A DNA stretch of 64,000 nucleotides from Haloechinothrix halophila YIM 93223 (GTDB lineage: Bacteria > Actinomycetota > Actinomycetes > Mycobacteriales > Pseudonocardiaceae): contig NZ_KI632509.1 of assembly GCF_000504245.1 (NCBI RefSeq), positions 1,921,723 to 1,985,722 on the forward strand, written 5' to 3'. Positions 29,182 to 36,943 of this stretch are shown here, in pieces. How positions within the stretch are numbered: the first letter of the stretch is position 1; each line of letters starts with the position of its first letter. The notes under the pieces were generated by a model. It worked only from the letters and a program-made list of their open reading frames with translations, made no database searches and was not told the origin of the DNA. The position numbers were made by a program, and so were the translations under genes.

Positions 29182-29994
29182 TCAGGCCTTGGTTGCGACG
29201 GTCATGAGGTACTCCCAGTCGTGGATCACTGTCCCGTCGGTCGCGCGGTTCGCCCCGGTCGCCAGTGCGATCAGGTCGTCGCGGAAGGCGCTCCGGCCGT
29301 CGTCGGTGAGTCGCTGGGACGCCTTCAGCGTCGGCCCGTAGTGGGTGAGGAAGAAATCGGCGAAATGCTCCGGTGAGAGGAACCGCTGGGTCACGCTGGT
29401 CGTGCTGAAGGTCAGTTCGGACACCGCATCGCCCAGCATTTCGCGCACCGTGTTCTCGTCACCCCAACGGACTGGGGGGAGGGTGCCCGCGGGCGGTGGT
29501 GCGTGTCCGCCCACCGTCTTGAGCATCTCTCCGACGAATCCGGTCGGCGTCCAGCACGCGAGACCGATGCGTCCGCCCGGCTTGCACACTCGCACGAGCT
29601 CGTTCGCGGCCTGCTGGTGGTCGGCGGTGAACATCACTCCGAATACCGAGAGCACGTAATCGAACGACGCGGCATCAAACGGCAGATCCTCGGCGTCCGC
29701 CACGCGGAAGTCGACGGGAAGGTCTTCCGCTGCCGCGCGCCGCTCGGCTGCTTCGATCAGTTCGGGCACGTAATCGATGCCGGTGGTGTCGCAGAAGCGG
29801 CGGGCCGCCGCCAGTGCCACATGCCCGGTGCCGGTGGCCACGTCCAGCACCGCGGAGCCCGGTCGCAGGTCCACCGCGTCGCACACCGCATCCGCCAGTG
29901 GGACGGTCAACCACGCGACTTTGCCGTAGTTCCCGCTACTCCACGTCAGTTGCTGCTTCGTCTTGATCTCTGCGAAATCGTTCTGGACAGCCAT
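29182..29994 (-). CDS. Class I SAM-dependent methyltransferase
   Basis: A 270-residue Rossmann-fold methyltransferase. SAM-binding motif I is VLDVATGTGHVALAAA (about residues 50-65). Motif II is RVADAEDLPFDAASFDYVLSVFGVMF, with the post-motif VRVCKPGGRIGLACWTP. The rest resembles UbiE/Coq5-like small-molecule methyltransferases, and the substrate cannot be assigned. ATG 29994 (MAVQNDFAEIKTKQQ) has GAAGGGA upstream. It is divergent from the small membrane protein and SARP genes. Confidence 0.88.
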   Translation of the reverse strand: MAVQNDFAEIKTKQQLTWSSGNYGKVAWLTVPLADAVCDAVDLRPGSAVLDVATGTGHVALAAARRFCDTTGIDYVPELIEAAERRAAAEDLPVDFRVADAEDLPFDAASFDYVLSVFGVMFTADHQQAANELVRVCKPGGRIGLACWTPTGFVGEMLKTVGGHAPPPAGTLPPVRWGDENTVREMLGDAVSELTFSTTSVTQRFLSPEHFADFFLTHYGPTLKASQRLTDDGRSAFRDDLIALATGANRATDGTVIHDWEYLMTVATKA

Positions 29995-30173
29995 CGCGAC
30001 GCGGTCCCTTCTCGGTTGTGGTTTGTCTTGTTGGCCCGTTACAGAAGAAGACGTCCGAAATCGTCTCGCTGATTGCATCCGTCCGCCACCGCGCCCTGAC
30101 CGCCGTCGTCAGCGAATCGTCAGCGCCGGGTGTCAACGTTGCGAGGGTGTCGCAGAGTGAGGAGACGAGAGCG

Positions 30174-30413
30174 GTGGACGCAGTGACGACGTGGTTGTTG
30201 TTCGTGCTGGTGATCGGCGGTATGACGGTGGGTCTCGGCCGGGCGATGTGGCCCCGGCGGTCCCGGCCGTTCGCCGACCGGACGCTGCGGAGTGACCTGG
30301 TGACCGGGCTGGCGGCCGCGCGCGGAATGGGCGCGAACTACCAGCGCACCATGGAGCGCTACCTGCACGAGCTGAACAGCAAGCCCGGCTCGGGCGGAAA
30401 AACGAGGTGCTGA
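30174..30413 (+). CDS. Small membrane-anchored hypothetical protein
   Basis: A 79-residue protein with one N-terminal membrane helix (about residues 4-22, TTWLLFVLVIGGMTVGLGRAM), then a basic and polar tail containing MGANYQRTMERYLHELN. GTG 30174 has a good ribosome site, GAGGAGACGAGAGC, upstream. The longer frame from 30018 would overlap the methyltransferase promoter region and is not preferred. No family is recognised. It ends 30 bp before the AfsR-type regulator, so cotranscription is likely. Confidence 0.62.
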   Translation: MDAVTTWLLFVLVIGGMTVGLGRAMWPRRSRPFADRTLRSDLVTGLAAARGMGANYQRTMERYLHELNSKPGSGGKTRC

Positions 30414-30443
30414 GCGTCGGTGGCCGACCGTAATGTGGAGGGC

Positions 30444-33400
30444 ATGCGGTTCCAGATCCTCGGCCAGCTCGCGGTCTGGGACGGCGATGTCCGGATATCG
30501 ATCCCTGGAGCCAAGCAACGCGCGCTGCTCGGATACCTGCTGGTGCATCACGGATACCCGGTACCGGCTGACCGGATCATCGACGAGCTGTGGGGCGAGG
30601 ACGTGCCGAGCAAGGCGCGCAACGCGCTGCAGGCCAAGGTATCCAGCCTGCGTGGCGCGCTGGCGCCCGGCGATCCGGAACGGGGCAGGGCACTGCTGCG
30701 CGCCGATGAAGGTGGCTACCGGCTCGCGGTGCCCGGCGACGCGGTCGACGCCGCTCGCTTCGAGAAGCTGGTGTCCGAGGGGCGCCGGGCCATCGATGGC
30801 GACCAGCTCGCCCGCGCGTACGGGCTGTTCGACGAAGCCCTGACGATGTGGCGCGGCGAGCCGCTGCCTGAACTGCACGACTACCGGTATGCCACGGTCG
30901 CTGCCGAGCAGCTCACCGCCCGCTACCTCACGGCGATCGAGCTGCACGCCACCACCTGGCTGTCGGTGGGTGGTAGCCGCGATCTGCCGGACAAGTTGCT
31001 GCGCATCCTCGCCGAGCACCCGCTGCGGGAGTCGTTGCGCGCGCTGGCGATGCGGGCGCTGGCCCGGCAGGGCAGGCAAGCAGAGGCACTCGCGGTCTAC
31101 ACCGATGGCCGCACGCTGCTCGCCGAGGAGCTCGGTGTCGACCCTGGCGCCGAGTTGCGGACCGCGCACGCGGACGTGCTCGCGCAGCACCCAGTGGCCG
31201 AGGGCTCGGGGCAGGGTGCGCGGGTCAGGCTGCCCGCCGAGTCGACCAGCTTCGTCGGCAGGCACCGTGACCGCAGGCGGCTGTGTGAGCTGATCGAGCG
31301 GGAGCGGCTGGTGACCGTGACGGGGCCCGGCGGGATCGGCAAGACCCGTCTCGTGGTGAACACGCTGAGCACGATGGCGCCGCCCGCGGACGGGATCTGG
31401 TTCGCCGACCTGCGTGGCGTCGCCGAGCACGACTGCGCCATCGACCGGCTGACCGAGATCGCCGACACGGTGCTGCGGACGGTCCGCGACCGCGACGGCG
31501 CCAGCCTCGGTAGCGACGAGCGAGTCGTCACCGACCGCCACCGGGCACCGCTGGACCGCATGTGTGCCGGTATCGGCGGCAGGGACGCGGTGCTCGTGCT
31601 CGACAACTGCGAACACATCAGCGCCGACGTCGCCACGCTGGCACGTGAGCTGCTCGTGCAGTGTCCCGGCCTGCGGCTGGTGACCACGACGCGGGTGCTG
31701 CTCGGCTTGCCGGAGGAGGCGATGCTGCGGCTGGAGCCGCTACCGGTGCCACCCGAAGGTTCCGGCCGGGACGCCTGCCTCGCCTCCGAGGCAGTGGCGT
31801 TGTTCTCTGCACGGGCACGGTTGAACGCCGAGTCGCTGTCCGACGCCGATCTGGACCGGGTCACCGCCATCGTGCGGCGCACAGAAGGCATCCCACTCGC
31901 GATGGAGGTCGCCGCGGGCCTGCTGCGCGGCATGACTCTCAAAGACGTGGCCGATCACCTGCGCGGCGACCGGCATCTGCTGCAGAACGGCAACGACTAC
32001 ACGCTCAACGACACCATCGCCCGCAGCTGGGGCCTGCTCGACCCCGCCGAGACCGACCTGTTGACCCGGCTCGCCACAATCGAAGGCCGGTGGGGGCTGG
32101 ACGCCGCCTACGCGCTGGCGGGCACATCGGTGCCGCACGACGAGGTGGCCACCACCGTGGCCAGACTGGTCGAGCGGTCGCTGGTCAACTACGACCCGGC
32201 CAGCCCACTCGCACCGTACCGGTTGCTGGAGGCCATCCGCGATTACTCGGCGCGCAGGCTCGCGGGCCACCCTGAGCGCGATGGCATCGTGCTGGCGCAC
32301 GCCGAGCATTTCCTGCGGCTGACCGAACGCACCGACCCGCTGCTCCGTGGCGCCGACCAGCCGGAGGCATTCGCGCTCCTCGGCGCTAACCACCCCGACG
32401 TGCTGACGGCGATCCGCACCTTCCTCGCGGCGGGGCGGGTCGAGAACGCCTTGCGCACGGCGACGGCGATGGGCTGGTACTGGTGGCTCAGCGGCAGGCG
32501 CCGCGAGGGTCGCGCTGTGCTGTGCGACCTGTTGACCCGGATCAAGGCCGACGGCGACATGCCGCTGGTCCGCACGGCGCGGGCGTGGGCGGGAGCGCTC
32601 GGTTTCACCGGCGGCGACGCGGAGGAAGCCGTCGAGGAGTGCATCGACGCGCTGGATGAGATCCCGTCGCGACAATGGGACACCGGCTTGTTGCTTGTGG
32701 CCATCCTGGTCGCCGACCGGTTGTATCTGCGCGGCGACCCGAACCGTGCGCGGCGGTTCCGTGAGCGGATCGAGGAGGTCGCCGAGCGGGAGGACGACCA
32801 GTGGTACACCGCAGCTGCTCGGTTCACCGCCGGCATGGAGGCCACGCTGCACGGCCGCGTGCCGGAGGCGCGCCACTTCGCGGAAGCGTCACACGCCGGC
32901 TTCGTCGACTCGGCGGACCTGTGGGGACAAGCGCAGTCGCTGGATCTGCTCGCTGGTCTGGACGAGAATGCAGGCGACTATCCCTCGTCCCGACGCGCGA
33001 GGGAGCGCGTGATTGAGCTCGCCGAGCGGTTGGGACTGCACGATGTGCACGCCTACCAGCTCGTCCGCATCGGTAACTTGTGCACGCTGACCGCCGACCT
33101 CGACGCGGCAGAGCGGCTGTTGCTGCACGCCCGCGACCTCGCGAAGCAGCTGGGTATCGCCAGCACCGTCGCCTACGCCGACAACGGACTCGGTCTCGTG
33201 CTGCGACGGACAGGCAAGCCACACCAGGCGCAGATCCGCCACGAGGCCGCGCTGCGGCACTACCGCCAGATCGGCTCGACCTCCGGGATCGCGTTCACCA
33301 GCGCGATGATCGGGCTGGCGGCCGGGGCGGCGGGCAACGTCGGCGACGCGGTGCGCTGGCAGCGCGACGCGCTGCACGCCTCGATCGCCAGCGGCGACCG

Positions 33401-33674
33401 CCGTGCCGTTGCCCTCGCATTGGAAGGGCTGGCCGTCGCGCTCGCGCCGTCGGAACGCGCCGCGGTGCTCTTCGGCGCCGCTCGCGCGCTGCGGGCGGAG
33501 GCTGGCACACCACGACCGGCGGGCGAGATCCCCGACGTCGACCGGGTCGAGACAGGGCTGCGCGACCGGCTGAAGCCCGACGTGCTGGAGCGGGCGGCGC
33601 TGACCGGCAAGTCGTGGGCCAGCGAGCTGGACGAGCTCGCCACTCATGTCGAGTCGATGCTCGACCATCAGTGA
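30444..33674 (+). CDS. AfsR/SARP-type regulator: winged helix, BTAD, NB-ARC ATPase and TPR repeats
   Basis: Large STAND-type transcriptional regulator of about 1076 residues. Domains: OmpR-like winged helix (about 1-90, MRFQILGQLAVWDGD to SSLRGAL); bacterial transcriptional activation domain (about 95-250); NB-ARC ATPase with Walker A TGPGGIGKTRLV near 295 and Walker B DAVLVLDNCEHI; then helical and TPR repeats (LVRIGNLCTLTADLDAAERLL and similar). Such proteins usually activate secondary-metabolism or stress genes after ATP and ligand or phosphorylation control. No biosynthetic cluster lies beside it here, so its target is unknown. ATG 30444 is the homology start; GTG 30420 is possible. Confidence 0.9.
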   Translation: MRFQILGQLAVWDGDVRISIPGAKQRALLGYLLVHHGYPVPADRIIDELWGEDVPSKARNALQAKVSSLRGALAPGDPERGRALLRADEGGYRLAVPGDAVDAARFEKLVSEGRRAIDGDQLARAYGLFDEALTMWRGEPLPELHDYRYATVAAEQLTARYLTAIELHATTWLSVGGSRDLPDKLLRILAEHPLRESLRALAMRALARQGRQAEALAVYTDGRTLLAEELGVDPGAELRTAHADVLAQHPVAEGSGQGARVRLPAESTSFVGRHRDRRRLCELIERERLVTVTGPGGIGKTRLVVNTLSTMAPPADGIWFADLRGVAEHDCAIDRLTEIADTVLRTVRDRDGASLGSDERVVTDRHRAPLDRMCAGIGGRDAVLVLDNCEHISADVATLARELLVQCPGLRLVTTTRVLLGLPEEAMLRLEPLPVPPEGSGRDACLASEAVALFSARARLNAESLSDADLDRVTAIVRRTEGIPLAMEVAAGLLRGMTLKDVADHLRGDRHLLQNGNDYTLNDTIARSWGLLDPAETDLLTRLATIEGRWGLDAAYALAGTSVPHDEVATTVARLVERSLVNYDPASPLAPYRLLEAIRDYSARRLAGHPERDGIVLAHAEHFLRLTERTDPLLRGADQPEAFALLGANHPDVLTAIRTFLAAGRVENALRTATAMGWYWWLSGRRREGRAVLCDLLTRIKADGDMPLVRTARAWAGALGFTGGDAEEAVEECIDALDEIPSRQWDTGLLLVAILVADRLYLRGDPNRARRFRERIEEVAEREDDQWYTAAARFTAGMEATLHGRVPEARHFAEASHAGFVDSADLWGQAQSLDLLAGLDENAGDYPSSRRARERVIELAERLGLHDVHAYQLVRIGNLCTLTADLDAAERLLLHARDLAKQLGIASTVAYADNGLGLVLRRTGKPHQAQIRHEAALRHYRQIGSTSGIAFTSAMIGLAAGAAGNVGDAVRWQRDALHASIASGDRRAVALALEGLAVALAPSERAAVLFGAARALRAEAGTPRPAGEIPDVDRVETGLRDRLKPDVLERAALTGKSWASELDELATHVESMLDHQ

Positions 33675-33704
33675 TTCATCAGCCCGACCGGCGACAGTGG
33701 TGTC

Positions 33705-33932
33705 ATGTTTACGGTCTACTGCCCCCGCCACGGCTCTGAGGTACTGCTCGGACTGAGCCGCCTGCGGCGGATGGTCAATCTCGAATCCGGCGTCATCCTG
33801 ATGGAGTTCACCTGCTACGACGGTGAGGTCGTCGGGCTGCTCACCGGTGCCCGCGTTCCCCACGAACAGTCCGTGCCACCAGCAGACGCACTCGAGGACC
33901 ACCCGGTTGGCGCTGCGGTACACCACGCCTAG
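33705..33932 (+). CDS. Small conserved-looking hypothetical protein
   Basis: A 75-residue product, beginning MFTVYCPRHGSEVLLGLSRL, then EFTCYDGEVVGLLTG. The paired CPRHG and CYDG elements resemble a tiny zinc-ribbon or beta-barrel protein. Similar short proteins occur in actinobacteria from memory, but no function is known. It begins 30 bp after the SARP regulator stop. The C-terminal about 20 residues are low in conserved character. Confidence 0.55.
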   Translation: MFTVYCPRHGSEVLLGLSRLRRMVNLESGVILMEFTCYDGEVVGLLTGARVPHEQSVPPADALEDHPVGAAVHHA

Positions 33933-33973
33933 CTGTTCCCGGCAGGGTAACCGTCGTGATCACGAACGGATAC

Positions 33974-34597
33974 CTACATCCGCTGCGGGATCGGCACACC
34001 CGTCCTGGCGTGGTCCACGGCTTCGTCGAGCAGTTGCGTAAGCCGCCGGGGTCGTTCGACGAACCCGGCGGCTTCGGCCTCCGTCGCGGTGAACGCCAGC
34101 GCGCCGGACGGCATTGGCGCACCACAGCACGCGAATGCGTCGCGGACCAGTTCGACCCCGACGCCCGACAGTGGTGCGGTGCCCTGTGCGGCGAAGACCG
34201 TGCCGATCAGCCCGCGTTCCATCAGCCGGATATCCGCCGCCGCGGCGAGTGCGAAGCCAGTGTCGATGGCGTCGCCGTTCACCGCCGCGACGACGGGCGC
34301 CGGATGCTCGGCCACCGCGCGCAGCGCATCGTCCTGTGCCGTCAGCAGCTCCTCGATGGCCTGGGGCCGTGCCGGGCGCGTGGTGTCCCCGGCAGGGGAT
34401 ACGGCTGCGATCGGGGCTGAGATCTCGGCCCCGATCGCGAACGTCCTGCGATACCCCGTCAGCACCACCGGATGCGCTGGGCCGATGAACTCCATCGCCG
34501 CGGCGAGCCGCCGCAACAGCGGTGTGTCGAGCCGATTGTGCCCCCGGCCGTGCAGGTGGATCACGGCGACGCCGTCGCGTTCTTCGAGGTCGAGCAT
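33974..34597 (-). CDS. Enoyl-CoA hydratase/isomerase family protein (short)
   Basis: Crotonase-fold protein of 207 residues, about 50 shorter than standard members. Recognisable parts are VAVIHLHGRGHNRLD at the N-terminus, FAIGAEI (in place of FCAGADI) and PVVAAVNGDAIDTGFALAAAADIRLM, where family members carry GxxxGGG for the oxyanion hole. Here GGG is replaced by GFALA, so classical hydratase activity is doubtful. The C-terminal trimerisation helices are abbreviated. GAGGAG at 34606-34611 overlaps the stop of the upstream 104-aa gene. The two form an operon that probably belongs to the GTCTCA regulon. Confidence 0.82.
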   Translation of the reverse strand: MLDLEERDGVAVIHLHGRGHNRLDTPLLRRLAAAMEFIGPAHPVVLTGYRRTFAIGAEISAPIAAVSPAGDTTRPARPQAIEELLTAQDDALRAVAEHPAPVVAAVNGDAIDTGFALAAAADIRLMERGLIGTVFAAQGTAPLSGVGVELVRDAFACCGAPMPSGALAFTATEAEAAGFVERPRRLTQLLDEAVDHARTGVPIPQRM

Positions 34598-34609
34598 GCT
34601 CGAGTCTCC

Positions 34610-34924
34610 TCAGCTGGCTTTTCGCTCTGACATGGGCTCCGCGAGCCGCGCGACGTGCCGTCCCACCAGCGGCCCCGCCTGCTGAGCCAGCGAGGCGACA
34701 CCCCGCGCGGTGAGCGTGACGGCGTGCCTGCCCGATGGCGTCGCGGGGCCGATGGGCCGGATGAGCTCCGCGTGGGTGAGGGTGTGGGCCAGCGCCTGGT
34801 CGCAGCAGGCAAGCCCGTCGATGAACATGTCCGGCTCGCAGCTGTCCGACACCTCAGCGCGGCCGTCGGCCACGGCGGCGAGCATCGCGCGTGTCCGTGG
34901 TGACTGCGGGACCGCTTGTGGCAT
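34610..34924 (-). CDS. Hypothetical 104-residue protein, possible winged-helix fold
   Basis: Starts at ATG 34924 with an excellent ribosome site, GGAGGTGG, about 6 nt upstream. The product begins MPQAVPQSPRTRAMLAAVAD. A helix rich in Cys and Asp follows (DSCEPDMFIDGLACCDQALAH). The segment HAELIRPIGPATPSGRHAVTLTARG looks like a recognition helix and beta-wing. It resembles a minimal DNA-binding or adaptor protein, but no family is recognised. It is 12 bp upstream of the enoyl-CoA hydratase-like gene and 83 bp downstream of an imperfect GTCTCA-type operator. Confidence 0.6.
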   Translation of the reverse strand: MPQAVPQSPRTRAMLAAVADGRAEVSDSCEPDMFIDGLACCDQALAHTLTHAELIRPIGPATPSGRHAVTLTARGVASLAQQAGPLVGRHVARLAEPMSERKAS

Positions 34925-35006
34925 CGAGTCCACCTCCGACTGCGGCTGCTGGGACCGGTTTCTGGATCGTTCGGTCCTAGGAAACCGCATCAGCGCAGGA
35001 CCTGCG

Positions 35007-35021
35007 GTCGCAGTTTGAGAC
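35007..35021. promoter_or_regulatory. Imperfect GTCTCA-N3-TGAGAC operator upstream of the 104-aa gene
   Basis: GTCGCA-GTT-TGAGAC has one mismatch from the dyad found at three other places. It sits 83 bp upstream of the ATG at 34924 and 10 bp downstream of the regulator stop. Confidence 0.6.
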
Positions 35022-35030
35022 GTCCCGCCG

Positions 35031-36806
35031 TCAGCACGGCACGTCGATGCCGTACTCACGGATCTTGCGATAGATGGTGGCGCGCGAAACCCCAAGGGCT
35101 CGCGCGGCCGTTGTCTTGTTCCCCTCGGCATCGAGCAGCGCCTGCACGATGGCGTCCCGTTCCATTGACTCCAGCGGTGTCAGCACGCGCCGGGATACCG
35201 AGCGGCACTCCGGCGGCAGATCGTCCGGCTGCACCGTGCCCGAGCGGCGGTGCAGCATCACCTTGTGCAGCACGTGCCGCAGCTGCGTGATGTTGCCCGG
35301 CCAGCTCGACCGCATGAGCAACTGGATCGTGGTCCGCGCGCACATCAGCCGGGTGTCCTTGCTCAGCTGCAACAACAGGAACGGCACCAGCTCGTTCAGG
35401 TCATCGATGTGGTGGCGTAGCGGCGGTACTGTCACCGAGCTGGGGAAATGCCGGAGGACGTCGTGTCCGATCCGCTCCCGCCCCGAACTCGAGGTCGCGA
35501 CCACCCACGGGGTCGCGCCCGCGCTCGCGGCCGACAGCTCCCTGCCAAGCCCAGGCCGGTACTCATCAGGTAGCGCGTCGATGTGGCGCAGCACCAGCGT
35601 GCCGTGTCCCTCGCTGAGGGCCTGCCTGACACGCTGCCGCCACTCGTCGCCGTCGCGGTCCCGCGCGGCGAAGTCGATCACGGTGTACGGCTCGGTCGGG
35701 CACGATCGCGCGTGCACGGCCTTCACTACCGCGTACTTGCCGACACCCGGCTCGCCCTCGACAAGCAGCCACTCGCCCGCGGTGTGGTTGTTGGTGATCT
35801 CGTGGCAGGCGTGCACCCACATCGCACCCGAACCGACGATGCCTGGCAGCATCGGGCGGTGCTCGATGTTGACGTTCGGTAGTTCGGCGTTGCGGGTCAG
35901 CTTGGCGCGGACGACGCCACCGGCGGGACCCGCCGAGCTCGCCACCGGCGTAACGGACATCCGTGCCTGGCCACCGCTCGGCAGGTTGACGGTCAGCGTG
36001 ACGTGTTCCCGGTGGCACATGGCTTCCGCCGCTCTGGCGAGCAGCGCGTCCTGGTCCTGCGGGGAGAGCACTTCGCGAGCGTGCTCGTTGGTGACGACGA
36101 GATCGTTGTCGAGCGCGAATACCAAGCCGTGCCCTCGGCGGCACGCGCGAAGGTACTCGGTGAACAGGCTCAGCTCCCGCTGTCCGACCTGCGTGGTCAG
36201 CTCATGCTCGATGTCCTTGGCTGTCGCTTTCGCCAGCGTCAGCAGCAGCGGCCCTGCCTCCTTGCGCCAGCACGTGAGGTCAAGCAGGCCGAGCACCTGT
36301 CCCGACGTCGGATGCCGGATAGGCACCCCAGCACAGCCGAGCGTGTCCAGGCTCTCGGCGTAGTGCTCGTGCCCGAACACCGTCGCCGGTTGCAGCCCTT
36401 CCAGTGCGGTGCCGATGCCGTTGGTGCCGACGAACTCTTCCGCGTAGCTGAATCCCGGTGCCAGTTGCACCCGGTCGAGATAGCGCTCCAGGTTGGCGTC
36501 GTCCGTCCTGCGATCGAGGACGACGCCGTTGGGATCGGTGAGGATCACGCTGACCGGCAGGTCGTTGAGCTGGTCCTGCAGCCGCCGCAGGATCGGCGCC
36601 GCGCTGCGGGTCAGCGGCGTGTCCTGCTCGGGGTCCTTGACATAGGGAAGCTGGATGTGGTCCGCCGCGACACGCAGGCTCTTCGACCTGTGCCACGACT
36701 TCAGAATCGTATCGCGCACCTCGCCGGAGTGAACGTTCTCGGCGCTGAGGAACCGCTCCCGCGCCGTAGCAACATGCGTAGCGTCTCGACCCTCCAGCTG
36801 GGCCAC
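35031..36806 (-). CDS. AcoR/MimR-type transcriptional activator (GAF, degenerate AAA+, Fis HTH) of the alkane monooxygenase cluster
   Basis: Probable activator of the monooxygenase operon, 591 residues from GTG 36806. AGGAGG lies 7 nt upstream; the frame is open to 36860. Domains: N-terminal sensor with GAF-like region (about 60-230, FSYAEEFVGTNGIGTALE, then TCWRKEAG); AAA+ region with Walker A EGEPGVGKY near 347; C-terminal Fis-type HTH (NKTTAARALGVSRATIYRKIREYG). The GAFTGA loop that contacts sigma-54 is absent, and the Walker B acidic pair is replaced (TLVLRHID). These features match actinobacterial activators that work without sigma-54. It follows the aldehyde dehydrogenase gene, separated by a leader containing a GTCTCA palindrome. 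Confidence 0.9.
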   Translation of the reverse strand: MAQLEGRDATHVATARERFLSAENVHSGEVRDTILKSWHRSKSLRVAADHIQLPYVKDPEQDTPLTRSAAPILRRLQDQLNDLPVSVILTDPNGVVLDRRTDDANLERYLDRVQLAPGFSYAEEFVGTNGIGTALEGLQPATVFGHEHYAESLDTLGCAGVPIRHPTSGQVLGLLDLTCWRKEAGPLLLTLAKATAKDIEHELTTQVGQRELSLFTEYLRACRRGHGLVFALDNDLVVTNEHAREVLSPQDQDALLARAAEAMCHREHVTLTVNLPSGGQARMSVTPVASSAGPAGGVVRAKLTRNAELPNVNIEHRPMLPGIVGSGAMWVHACHEITNNHTAGEWLLVEGEPGVGKYAVVKAVHARSCPTEPYTVIDFAARDRDGDEWRQRVRQALSEGHGTLVLRHIDALPDEYRPGLGRELSAASAGATPWVVATSSSGRERIGHDVLRHFPSSVTVPPLRHHIDDLNELVPFLLLQLSKDTRLMCARTTIQLLMRSSWPGNITQLRHVLHKVMLHRRSGTVQPDDLPPECRSVSRRVLTPLESMERDAIVQALLDAEGNKTTAARALGVSRATIYRKIREYGIDVPC

Positions 36807-36905
36807 GGTCTCACCTCCTCGGCGCGTCGCGACGCCGAAGGTCGCAGTGATGTGCATCACACGGAGTACCCTCGTCGAGGGTACGGCTCAGTCGTAGACA
36901 GATCT

Positions 36906-36920
36906 GTCTCATATTGAGAC
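36906..36920. promoter_or_regulatory. Palindromic operator GTCTCA-TAT-TGAGAC upstream of the regulator gene
   Basis: Perfect 6-bp half-sites around a 3-bp AT centre, in the gap between the aldehyde dehydrogenase stop (36944) and the regulator start, 100 bp from the GTG. The same dyad lies upstream of the monooxygenase genes, which suggests autoregulation. Confidence 0.78.
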
Positions 36921-36943
36921 TTTCTTGTCGGCAAACGGGTGAT

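Noticed and set aside
30120-31616. Long minus-strand frame opposite the SARP/AfsR regulator
   Set aside because: Composition is typical of an antisense artefact, and it would overlap two genes with clear domains.
30444-33674. SARP regulator as marker of a secondary-metabolite cluster
   Set aside because: No polyketide, peptide-synthetase or terpene genes lie on either side; the neighbours are a small membrane protein, a methyltransferase and the alkane cluster.
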